A stretch of DNA of 64,000 nucleotides from Abelmoschus esculentus (Eukaryota; Streptophyta; Magnoliopsida; Malvales; Malvaceae): contig JAUCBN010000037.1 of assembly GCA_035048815.1 (NCBI GenBank), forward strand, positions 16,210,001 to 16,274,000. Reading direction: 5' to 3'. The position numbers and the translations under genes were made by a program. Each line of letters opens with the position of its first letter. Positions within the stretch are counted from its first letter, which is position 1. The notes under the pieces were generated by a model, which was given only the letters and a program-made list of their open reading frames with translations, was not told the DNA's origin and searched no databases. Shown one piece after another: positions 23,261 through 33,744 of this stretch.

Positions 23261-25198
23261 CTAAGACTCTTTGTTTTCGCCATCGGCATCCGTCGTTTCC
23301 GCTTTCTTTTCTCCCCCGGAATCATCATCTTTTCTTTCGCTGAACTTTAAACGTATCGGCCGATCCATCAATTCCTGAAAACAAAGAAGAATGACGAGTT
23401 AGTTCGAACTGCTTCATGTCAACAACAGTTACAGTCAAGCTGATATAAGGAAACTGAGGGAGAGGAACATCAAAGTTATATCCAATACAACATCATGCAA
23501 GAGAGTTAAACTTGAATCACCTTCAATAAGCCTTAAAACCAATGCATTATCTAACATTATAGTCTATGATAGTTTTTTTCCAAAAAACGAGCAGAAAATA
23601 GCGCAGAACGATGCAAAGTGTGAAAAAAGATGGATTTAAATTCGATTACCATTTCATTTAGGGTAGAAAGTGCGGCCTCGGCTTCCTCTCTTGTGGCAAA
23701 GGAAACAAAGCCATATCCGGAAGACTGTCCAACAATAACCCGAGCTGAAACTGGGTTAAAGGCAGAGAAAAAATCTCGTAGGTGACTCGATCTAACTTTC
23801 CAAGCAAGATTCGACACATAAAGCTTATGACTTGTCTCCCGAGAAGGAACGATGGGCTGCGGAGAAGGTGGTGCAGGTTTCTTGTATCTCCTTGCAAGCT
23901 CTACTCTAATAATTCTCCCCGACACTTTCTGCGCCATAAATCATAGTAAAAATATGGAAAATGAGATACAATTAACAGAAAGCAATTCTCTTATTTTATT
24001 CTTGATGACATTATATTCTGCATTGTTCGATATTTCAGCTTCTGCTCCATCATGAGCTCATACAAGGAGGGTAACCTTTGTTACCAGAAATTATCGTCTC
24101 TCTAGCGAGTTTCAAGTTGGCATGCATCATCCGGATCATGGAATACTAGCAATCCAATTTAGTCAAACGAACGATCCCATTAACATATAGTTTATTACTA
24201 TTGAGTAAAACAAACGACTCACAAACTTTGGGATTTAGTTCATACTAAATGAATCGGAAAAGACCAGCCTTGTCGAATTACGCCTTGTAGAAGTCGATTA
24301 TTGCGTTCTAGTTTTCGTTTCTCGTACCAAACCAATCTACATTTCAAGTAGAATTAAGGGTAACCCTCACCTTCCAAACCAACAATGAACAATCCATTGA
24401 TCCAACTCAGGGCCTAGTTAACTTAATTCCATGGACATCATTGAATATCTTTCAACCTCAAAAAGATTTCATTTAGTCCAATCTAACAATGAAAATATGC
24501 AGACTTGCAAACAGATTTACAACTTACAAAGCAAGTACAAGGACCAAATTGATAAGATTTCAGAGAATATATGGATGCACTTCATTAAACCAAATCAATC
24601 AAAAGGGTAGAGAAATTTTGAAAAGGAAATAAGAAAACTCACATTAGAATCGAGTTTATGAACAGCAGCCTGAGCTTCTTCACCGGAAGCCATTGTCACA
24701 AATGCAAAGTTTCTATTTCTCCCATCCTTTTGCTTTATAATCTGAAAAAAAAAAAAGACATAAAGTTATTTTCTTCTTCAATCTTCATTGAAAGAAAGAG
24801 AAACCGATGGTATTATAGAGAAGGGAATAACCATTAACCTCAACATCTGTAACATTCCCACATCGGCCAAAGAGGTTTTTGATGTCAGCAACCGTATAAG
24901 ACCAAGGCAAATTCACCACAAAAAGCTTTCTCCCCGCATTGGCTTTCTGGGTTTTATCTGTTTCAGATTCTAAACCCACTTCTTGCAGTGTAGAGCAGAG
25001 CAGAAAACTTAGCTTATTTTGGGTGGTGATTAACGGAGAAATGGAGATATTGCGAGAAAGCAAAGGAGTGGACTTAGAAATTTTGAAAGCTGAAGAAGAG
25101 AGCGTTGTGGGTTTGGGATATAAGAGGAATTTAGAGGAGGAAGAAGAAGAGAAACATGAAAAGGAAAGTGCCGCAGCTGTTGCTTCAACAGCTGCCAT
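23261..25198 (-). CDS. chloroplast two-RRM RNA-binding protein
   Basis: Coding exons on the minus strand: 25198-24839, 24741-24643, 23928-23650 and 23374-23261, all phase 0 with GT-AG introns; 283 residues. Residues 1 to about 60 are Ser/Thr-rich with few acidic residues, as expected of a plastid transit peptide. RRM1 (about 91-168) has KLFVVNLPW and RNP1 RNFAFVTM. RRM2 (about 188-258) has KLYVSNLAW and RNP1 SGYGFVSF. The C-terminus is acidic. This is the plan of nuclear-encoded plastid ribonucleoproteins that stabilise, process or help edit plastid transcripts. Unlike classical cpRNPs it lacks a long acidic domain before RRM1. The nearest Arabidopsis group may be the At4g09040/At1g01080 type. 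The start at 25198 is the first ATG of the frame. Confidence 0.92.
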
Positions 25199-25239
25199 TG
25201 TTTTCTGAGTTTCTGGTTCGATGCGAAGCGAAGGTTTCA

Positions 25240-26706
25240 ACTTTGTTTTCTGGATAAGACATGGATGAGCGAGTTAAGGTTTGGGCTTTCACGTTTCATG
25301 GTAGGTAGAATCAGGCTAGACAATTGGAAGAGGATTTGGGCTTCTCTCGTTTAATCTACTTAAGGCTAGACAAGCGAAGATTTGGGCTTCGTTTAGCATT
25401 GCATTTTAAATTAACTTTTGAGCCGAAAGATGGTTTAAAACGCAGAAGTATTGAAGAAAAAACTGCGTTTGAAAAGTATTTTTTAATCCAAACGCAAAAA
25501 TTAAAATTTTTAGCTTTTGCGATTGAAAAAATACTTTTAGGAGTCAGATTACAGTTTACTATGTTTTATTATAATTTAATTTTTATAAATATATAATTAT
25601 ATTTAACATAAATTATTTTTTTAGTTTAAAAATTTATATGTTTTTTCAGAAACATTTTTGAAAAGCACTTTTTAAAAATAATTTATATATTATATATTAA
25701 TATTTTTATATTTCATCATAATTTAAATTAATATTATAATATAAAAGAATTTGATTACATTCAAATATATATTTTTTAACTTATAACATAATGTCTAAAA
25801 TAGTCATTTATTTTCTCAAAAGTACTTTTTGACAGCAATATTAAATACATATATCTCAAACTAAAAATTTCAAAAAGAACTTTTCCACTACACTTCACCA
25901 CACTTTTCAAAAGCAATACTAAATTAACCCTCAATAAGGCAGTAAATAAGAGAAGATAGATAGTGGGTTATTCGAATTTTACTTGATTAAAACACAATTA
26001 AAATTTAATTTGATTGTACTTGATCGATCTCAAACTTAGTTTGAGTTTTTAACGAGTCAAGCCGAATTACTTGATACTCGACTAAAAAAAGCTCGTAAGC
26101 TACTCAAGAAATATAATATTTTTTATTTTTATAATTTAAAATTTAAATTCTTAAACTTAAAACCCTAAAATATAAACCCTAAACACAAGCCTAAATCCTA
26201 AAATTTAAATCATAAACTCTAAATATAACAATCTAAACTTCTAAACACTACACACTTTATATCTTAAAATTAACAAGTTTAAGTTTACACAATTTGTGTA
26301 TTAACGGATTTTTTTCTTATATGACTTTAAATGAGACGTAATAGATGATCAGTTACTCGAATCCGACATGATTAAAGATCGATTAACACTTGACTCGATT
26401 AAATTCGAATTAATCAAGCCGAGTCAAACTCAGATTTCTTAAACCTGTTAAAAATTATTTAAATTCAAACTCAACTTAAAATTTTAATAAATCGAACTTA
26501 ACACTACTCGAACGTTTAAGGCTACATTCATAAGTACTACAGTTAAATTCTTAACCATGGTTAGGTCATCCTCCCCAATCAATCACCTTTGCTTTTTAAA
26601 ATCCCCACCCTCACGAAAACCACGAAATGCGAGAAAAAAAGGCAGAGGGAATCAAACAGAATCCACAGGAAAAAGAAACTTCAAAACCTTTCTCAATAAA
26701 GTGGCA
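25240..26706. other. intergenic DNA, AT-rich with degenerate repeats
   Basis: 25380-25930 contains inverted-looking AAAACGCAGAAG / CAAACGCAAAAA and AAAAGCACTTTT words, suggesting an old DNA transposon without clear ends. 25970-26530 is rich in TTGACTCGATT-like motifs and scattered ACCCTAAA. An upstream in-frame ATG for the next gene occurs at 26557, but the peptide from there to 26706 looks non-coding. Confidence 0.4.
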
Positions 26707-27354
26707 ATGGCGCTTTACGTGGACGAAGAAGAGGTCTGGAAATGTCCAAAGCATCCTTCGAAACGTCACCGTACTGGAATCTGTCCGTTTTGCCTCCGAG
26801 ACAAACTCGCTTCTCTTTGTACAGACTGCGCCCATGGCCGTCCTTGCGCGTGTTGCGCAAACTCTTGCCCTTCTTCCATCTATCGCTTCTCGACTGCCGC
26901 ATCCGAGGATACCTCCGGTTTCGGAAGTTTCGGCTACGGCACCGTTTCCGATCTTTCCGGAAGAGAACCTGCGTTCCGACGTTCGAGATCCCTCGTGATT
27001 CCTTTTCACCAACCGAAACCTGAGCGTTTAAGCGAAAAGTTCGATTTGGCGAGTAGCAAGAGCAGGACGCCATCGTTTTGGTCGATGTTTAAAGCTAGCA
27101 ATAAGAGTAAGCGACACGAGAGTGAAGATCAACAAAAAGAGGGAGAAAAACCGAGAATAGCTGCGGAGGATGAACGGACGAGGATGATGACGAAGTCAAG
27201 GTCCGTTCTGGTGACGTCACATTCCGGTACCGGAGTATCGAAATTGTCGGCGTCTACTAAATCAAAGAGCTGGTATTTTCCCAGTCCGATGAAGGTTTTC
27301 AGGCAAGCTAAGGGTTTGGTTTTTCAAGAACGTTCTCCTTCGCATAGTGGGTGA
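26707..27354 (+). CDS. uncharacterised Cys-rich plant protein (215 aa)
   Basis: Single exon from the ATG at 26707, which begins MALYVDEEEVWKCPKHPSKR. An ATG at 26557 would add 50 residues but those look like leader. The first 60 residues hold several Cys pairs (CPKH, CPFCL, CTDC, PCACC) typical of a plant-specific family of unknown function whose N-terminal region reads like DUF740 proteins. The rest is basic and Ser-rich, with RRSRSLVIPF, PSFWSMF and a KSKSWYFPSPMKVFRQAKG block near the end that looks conserved. No membrane segment or signal peptide. Function unknown; a small zinc-binding or membrane-peripheral role is conceivable but unsupported. Confidence 0.8.
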   Translation: MALYVDEEEVWKCPKHPSKRHRTGICPFCLRDKLASLCTDCAHGRPCACCANSCPSSIYRFSTAASEDTSGFGSFGYGTVSDLSGREPAFRRSRSLVIPFHQPKPERLSEKFDLASSKSRTPSFWSMFKASNKSKRHESEDQQKEGEKPRIAAEDERTRMMTKSRSVLVTSHSGTGVSKLSASTKSKSWYFPSPMKVFRQAKGLVFQERSPSHSG

Positions 27355-28332
27355 ATTCTTTCTAGTTTTTATTTTATTTTTTGTATAATAATAATAAAAA
27401 AACATAGAGAAAAATTAACAACAGAAACGAAAGAAAATAAATTAAGATTTAGTTTATGTATTTAAATTTAAATGATTTTAATATATATTTTGTAAATTTT
27501 ATATTGGATCTTTGCAAAACAAATAAACTAATAGATGAGCTAATGACGAGATCAAAATTTAAAATTGGGTTTAAAACATGATTACGGGTTTTTTATTTTT
27601 AAAGAGTTTAATTAATTTTTTCATCTAAATTTTTTAAAAAATAATTAAAAACACTTAAAATTTTGGTTTTAAAAACACAGAACCTTGTCACATGTACTGA
27701 CTTAGCCAACTTCAAGATACTAAACAAGCATGAATCTCAGGGTTTGCTTTGGTTCTGACAAAACTTGTTTATTAGTAATATTTTTATACACTAAACTAAA
27801 GATTCTCAAACCAACATGAATCTTCTACCTACTATTCTAAAACCATCCTTTTTATACATTTTTTTCCTCAGAAACCTTCCCATCTTCGAAACCGAATTTA
27901 GTTAGAGTCACAAGATTAAACTCGAAATCTTACTTAAAAAACAACCATTTACTTGTGTGTTTTGTTATACCAACATGTCCACTTCATGTTTGTACATTTT
28001 CCTTTTGGTTTCAATGAATTATTTGACAGAATCCTTTCTTACACAAGATTTAAGTGAAGGAGACAATTAGGTTACAGTATTTACATGTTGGACATAAAGA
28101 TTTATACCCATTTCCAGGCAGGCAACAGCAGTGAACTAAAGGCCAAAGGGTATCATACTTGTGTGTGTGTGGAGAGAGATTCTTCATTCTTTGGGTTCCT
28201 GACACGTGGACTGGGGGACCTAGGGTAAAATTAAGATATCTAAACACACAAAAACAGAATAAATAAGACAGTCATTTTGATAGTAAGCCTTATTTTAACT
28301 TCTTGGTTAACAAATCTAGCCTATAAAAGAAA
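27355..28332. other. intergenic DNA
   Basis: 3' flank of the preceding gene with AT-rich sequence. 27700-28260 is somewhat less AT-rich, but its open frames are short and without domains. Nothing is called. Confidence 0.4.
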
Positions 28333-28700
28333 GGGTAAACTACATAAATAGTCCTTTAATTATACCTCAATTATTTTTTACATCCCTTGACTATCAAATG
28401 TTACAAATTGGTCCATTGACTAACTTTTTTGATACAAAGTGGTCTTGTGCCATTAAAAATTTGACGAAAAACTGATGTGGACATTAACATGCTGACTTGG
28501 ATAACCATGTGGCATCCTCAATCTCTATAATCTAAGTCAACATGTTAATGTCTACATCAATTTCCTATTAAATTTTTAATGGCACATGACCACTTTGTAT
28601 CAAAAAAGTTAATCAATGGACCAATTTGTAATATTTGATAATCAGAAAATGTAAAAGATAATTGAAGTATAATTAAGGGATCATTTATGTAGTTTACCTT
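28333..28700. repeat. long-armed foldback MITE (about 370 bp)
   Basis: Nearly the whole element is an inverted repeat: arms of roughly 170 bases with GGGTAAACTACATAAATAGT at the left and the complement of AAGGTAAACTACATAAATGA at the right, and matching inner blocks such as GACCACTTTGTATCAAAAAA on both arms. A transcript would fold into a long hairpin and could feed small-RNA production. It lies just beyond the 3' end of the deubiquitinase gene. Confidence 0.85.
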
Positions 28701-28886
28701 AAAAAGAAAACCCATATATAAAGGTAAAACCATAACTTTATTACTATCCCAAAAAAATCCATTGATTTACATGTTCCTAAAAGCAAATCAGCCAACAGTA
28801 TAGATACGAGCTTCATCTGTTATTAGCTATGCCCTATGGGATAACCAAGAATCAACCACTTGAATTTAAGCAAAGTTGTAAGTTGT

Positions 28887-31827
28887 TCAACGTGAGATGG
28901 GAACAGGGTGCATAAGATCAGTGTTGTTTTTGGTCCGAGGGCTTACCCTTTTGCAAGGAGATGATCCCACTCTTTTCTTTATTTTACCTGCAGGTTGTGG
29001 AGTCAGCAGAGACATTAGTTTTGCTCCTCGTGCATTTGGCATCTTTTTGGCGTATCTCATTGCTTCGATTCTTCCTTGATCCATCTCGGGTGTCTTGTTG
29101 GATGCTGCTCTTCTGCAAACACCCCCACGCTTCTCGTCTTTCGAATGAGATCGTGTAACACGTCCTGTAAATGTAAGTCACCTAGTTATGTCATGTTATC
29201 CTAGAAGAATAAAAAACATGTTATGTAACGTAATAGCTAGGCATTCTTCTACCTGAAATGTCAGTCCGACACTTCTCTGGACATAGAGATTTGGATGGAA
29301 TCAAGGGGGTACCACTGTCATTTGTTCCTTTGTCGGACCAATTGGTCGACTCTGGTGGTGGCAACGTAGAAGTGTCAGCCATAGGAATATCATATACAGA
29401 GTCAATGGACTTTGATACATGAAATTCTGAATCATTTGTAGGTACTCTAGAAATCCCATCACCAACAACAGATGGTTCGTCGACCTTAACTTCAAAATGT
29501 GTTTCACAAGAGAACTGAGATAAGACTCTATCAGCAACATCTTTAGATACATTGGCACTAAAACCGGCATTGTTTTCCTCCCGGGGATTAGAGGCACGGT
29601 CTATGTCATCTAGAACAGACTTCGGTGAAGAACCAGAAGTTCCCGGGTCTGCACAAGGCTTTTGCACTTCTATTGCAGTTGAAAACCAAGGTATTCCCTG
29701 CTTAGCATATAGCAAAATGTAGGCTTCCTGAGAAAGGACAGCTTCTTCTTCAACACGAGTAACCTACAAAAGATTGAACATGACAATTTCAGTGAACTTA
29801 TCAGATTCAAAATGTTTAAAACATCAATATCCAATTCATTAATAAGCAAGAAATCTTCAACAAGAAACTTAAGGGAACCATTTTACAACCATGGTAACTA
29901 TCCTTAGTAAAAACAAAAATGCAAGTTATACTCAAAACAAGTTCGTCAGTCATTACCCTTGAATCATTCATCTTATGCCATGTATCAGGTAAGGACCGAA
30001 TGTAGCAAACGTAGTGTCCAGAAGTTGGTCCGAATCCAGAATGCTTCACAACTGCATATAGTTGGTACCTCAATTCCTCCTATTGCAAAATGATAACAAA
30101 TTAGACATTCAATAATACTAAACCAAAAACAAACTAATCGAACATCAAATTGTGTTTTTCCAAATGCTCACAAATGACAAATCTGATACTAAGAAAAACA
30201 TAAAAGTATCTTTTTTGCATTTGCCTAGTGATATGGTAGATGATAGCTACAAAGGTGATACTCACATTGTTTCTCTCTTTGACAATGGTGTAAGGCTGCA
30301 AATCCAACTCCAGCGGGAAGTCTACATGCTTGTCAATCTTCTCAATAAAAGTTCCTTCGGTCTTAAATCTCTTCAAATGGAATGTTGCAATAGCAGGAGC
30401 CTCATCTAGCATTAGTTGTTTCTCTACCGACACTTGTTCTTTACAATTCTCACAACTAAATTTCGCCTCCAAATCATCTATCTTTTCCACTTTGGTGAAA
30501 GACTCCAATGCACTTGGAAGAGAGTCTGCATCTTCAATTTCCAAACTCAGATCATTCAAGGGCTCATAAGTGCATGAAGTATGGCCACAATTGCAACAAC
30601 ATAGCTGAGAACATCAAAGTCAAACACATTCAATACATGATAAGCATTCTAACTTTGGAAAGTAAAAGAACAGTTCTATAAAAATGAGTAAACATGATCA
30701 AGTTGAATCATTCATACTCTGCTAACAAGGCAACCGCCATAAACCTTCTTAACAAGGCAATCATCAACAGTGGACAAATCATTTCCAGGCTTCGAGAAAC
30801 AACTTTCAAGCCTATCTAACATGCATTGCAGGAACTCATGAGCATCTTCTTGCTGATATCTCTGAAAAAATGATGAAATGCCTGGTTTCATGTGAGTCAA
30901 GAATCACAATCATGAACAAAGTTCAAATTATTTCATACTTTTCAAGCCACTTCATGTACTCAAAACACACATTTCCAAGAACATTGATAGCAAATATGGT
31001 AATCTCATCAAATTACAATAACTAAAGGAAAAAAATAATCAAAATTTACTATAAAATCAATTCTAGACCAATCTAATTATAAATCAATCAAGCTTATAGT
31101 AGCTAGATAAAGGATACAGTTCAAATTGTCAAAAATTTTCGAAGGCGATACAATTCCTCCAGACGAATTCAATGAAAGCTCGATATGATCACGAATAGCA
31201 CAAAGTAAACAAAAACTCTCATCACCTGGAAAATCCAACAAAAATAAAACAGTGAGAAACCCCGAAAGGAATCAAAGAAACAGAGATTAAAGCAAGAAAC
31301 TTACGATCACAAGGCTTCTCATGATGATTCAATGATCGAAGTCCCAAAACAAATGGAACAGTATGCGTAAAACATTGCAAAACAGCATTGATAAAACATG
31401 TGTTACCCAAATTTTCCAGCCCAGCACCCTGCATGATCAAGATCAGAAAATTGATTTATACCGCCATTCTACCTAAAATCTAAATTCTTGTCTATATACA
31501 AATTGACCAGAAACTATTAAGACGGGAACATACCACCCCGGTTGGTTTCTCTTCAGTTCTAGAATCTTCTGTAGGAAACAAGGGCTTTGACCACGACTGT
31601 CCCCATCTAGAAAACCTAGAGCCAGAGGATTTGAATTCGTCGTCTCTCCGACTATAACCGTAAGGAGAATTATAGTCGCTACAGTGCCACGTATCCTCTT
31701 CTTCCTCCACTTGTGAAGAGTTTTCCGGTTGCTTAGATTGACGTAGACCCTGATACGGCTCAGATTCAGTAGGAAAAGCTCCGGCGGCGGTTTCCATGGC
31801 TTCAGGACCAAATGAATCAACGGCCAT
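28887..31827 (-). CDS. UBP21: ubiquitin carboxyl-terminal hydrolase, UBP20/21-like
   Basis: Eight coding exons on the minus strand: 31827-31534, 31428-31305, 31225-31118, 30881-30718, 30604-30266, 30079-29957, 29763-29253 and 29164-28887; all GT-AG and in frame, 646 residues. The USP catalytic domain has the Cys box GLENLGNTCFINAVLQCF (nucleophile C109), QQEDAHEFL, a zinc-ribbon-like CCCNCGHTSC / FSCENC pair, and the His box with SGHY (H365), followed by MNDSRV (N381/D382). The enzyme removes ubiquitin from proteins. A Ser-rich spacer and a strongly basic C-terminal tail (KIKKRVGSSPCKRVSPRTK) suggest nuclear localisation. The acidic N-terminal extension of about 98 residues has no known domain. 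Family: plant UBP20/UBP21, related to animal USP36/USP42. Choice of UBP21 over UBP20 rests on gene order and is uncertain. Confidence 0.94.
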
Positions 31828-33744
31828 CGGGGAAACAGAGGAAGACCCAGAAACGAGTTATGGTTTGGTGGGAAAAGGAGATTTAAATTTCGGAAACTGT
31901 GAAGCTGAATCTCATTCTTAGAGGAAGTAAATGAAAATTGAAGAGGGAACTTAGAGGAGGGAAATTAAAAAAAATAAGGGTTTTTTTTTATTTATAAAAC
32001 TCTTTTAAGAGGAGATTTTGAAATGGGAGGGAAATTTGAGCCGCCATTGATTTGGTTCTTTCATAGCTGGTTAGTATGAAAGAATTGATTGTTTTTCCAG
32101 CTTTGCCCTTTATTTTGGGATTAATATACGATTTACCCTTAGAAGTACTCGGTTGAGTTTCAGGTTAGGTAAAAATAAGATAGGTTATATTGATTAGAGA
32201 TGTATGGGTTTGAGTTAACTCGACTCAAATTTAAGTCGAATTAATATTAAGTTTAAATTAAGATGGTTCGAATCTAAATGATTATTTATCGAACTTATTT
32301 ATTTTAGATAAAATTTGAGTTACTTGTGATTAAATTATGTTGATTATATTTTGATCTTTAAATTTAAAAATATAATCATAATTTAATCATATCAACAAAT
32401 ATTTAAATTTTTTAACATAAATAAAAGCTTGATAAAAAAAAAAATTGGATAACAAAATCGGATAAATTTTTTATTATAAGATATGAGAATTGAAATTTTT
32501 ACATAAATTTACTTGGTTCAATTATAATTTTAGTTTACTAATTTATAATGAAAGTACAATATCATCTTATTTCTTAAATTCAATTTGTAAAATTATAAAA
32601 TTTGGTATTTTCAGTATCTAGAAATATAATAAATTTTAATCTAATATAAACAATAAATGAATCCTTTAACAAAAAAACAACTTAAATAAAAGAATTAATA
32701 ATTTAAAGTTATTATTACTAGTGGTATAAAAATAGATAAACTACAATAAAGGTCACTCAATTATTGGTATAATTACATTTGAGTCATATAATTATTAAAA
32801 GTTATATTTAGATCACTCATTTATAGGTAAAGTTACATTTGGATCATTCAATTATAGATAAAGTTATATTTAGGTCATCCTTTATATTTGAAAAAGTATA
32901 TCAATTTAGTCATTTTTCTTATAAATCATTTGTATACCCTTGTTAACGTTAAAATATTTCATTTGAAATCATTAATTAATCTAATACATAAATTGATAAA
33001 CTTTTTTCAAATATGAAAGGTGACCCAAATATAACCTTACCTATAATTGAGTGATCTAAATGTAACATTTATTAATTGAATGACTCAAATGTAATCTTAC
33101 CCATAATTAAATAACCCAAACATAACTTTTAATAATTGAGTGACCCAAATATAATTCTACTCATAATTAAGTGACCTCCATTGTAATTTACCCTAAAAAT
33201 ATAAGTGATTTATTAATTACAATTTACACACATAGACCCATTGCGGTGGGGGATTATTGACTATTTTTTACGGGTCCGTACACTTTAATTTACAATCTTA
33301 AAAATATATTGAAAAAATAAAAATATTTTTATTTTAATAAAAAATATTTTATAAGCCCTTTTTAAATTTTTTTTTTTTATTTTCTGTTATAAATTATTAG
33401 ACTAAAATCTTTTACTTACCCCTATAAACATTTAGTTTAGCTCAATTGAAGTCCCTCTTTTTGAACCCTGAACGATCGTTCATCTCGTATATGTCTAAAA
33501 CCGTCACTGGCTTTCTATCTCCTCGTCTCCTCGTGCCATCTCATTGATTTTATTGCTATCTCTGCATTTCTTCTTCATTGACTTATCCTTCTGTGCAAAC
33601 AGACTCGACAATCGACATGCAGCTCGAAATAATTGTTTTTATAAAACCAGGTTTACGTTCACTACCAAAAGATATCGGCCGGTGATCTAACATAACACAT
33701 TCATATGTGTGTATATATATGTTTTTCAAGACCAGAAACTTACA
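31828..33744. other. intergenic DNA between the deubiquitinase and ARF-GAP genes
   Basis: The promoter of the minus-strand deubiquitinase gene lies just after 31827. A MITE occupies 32734-33195. The segment 33420-33740 is the 3' flank of the ARF-GAP gene. Nothing else is recognised. Confidence 0.45.
32734..33195. repeat. foldback MITE (about 460 bp) with internal sub-repeats
   Basis: The left end GATAAACTACAATAAAGGTC pairs with the complement of the right end GGTAAATTACAATGGAGGTC. Within each arm a unit of about 30 bases, based on ATTATTAAAAGTTATATTTAG / GGTCACTCAATTATTGG, recurs several times. No coding capacity. Confidence 0.75.
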
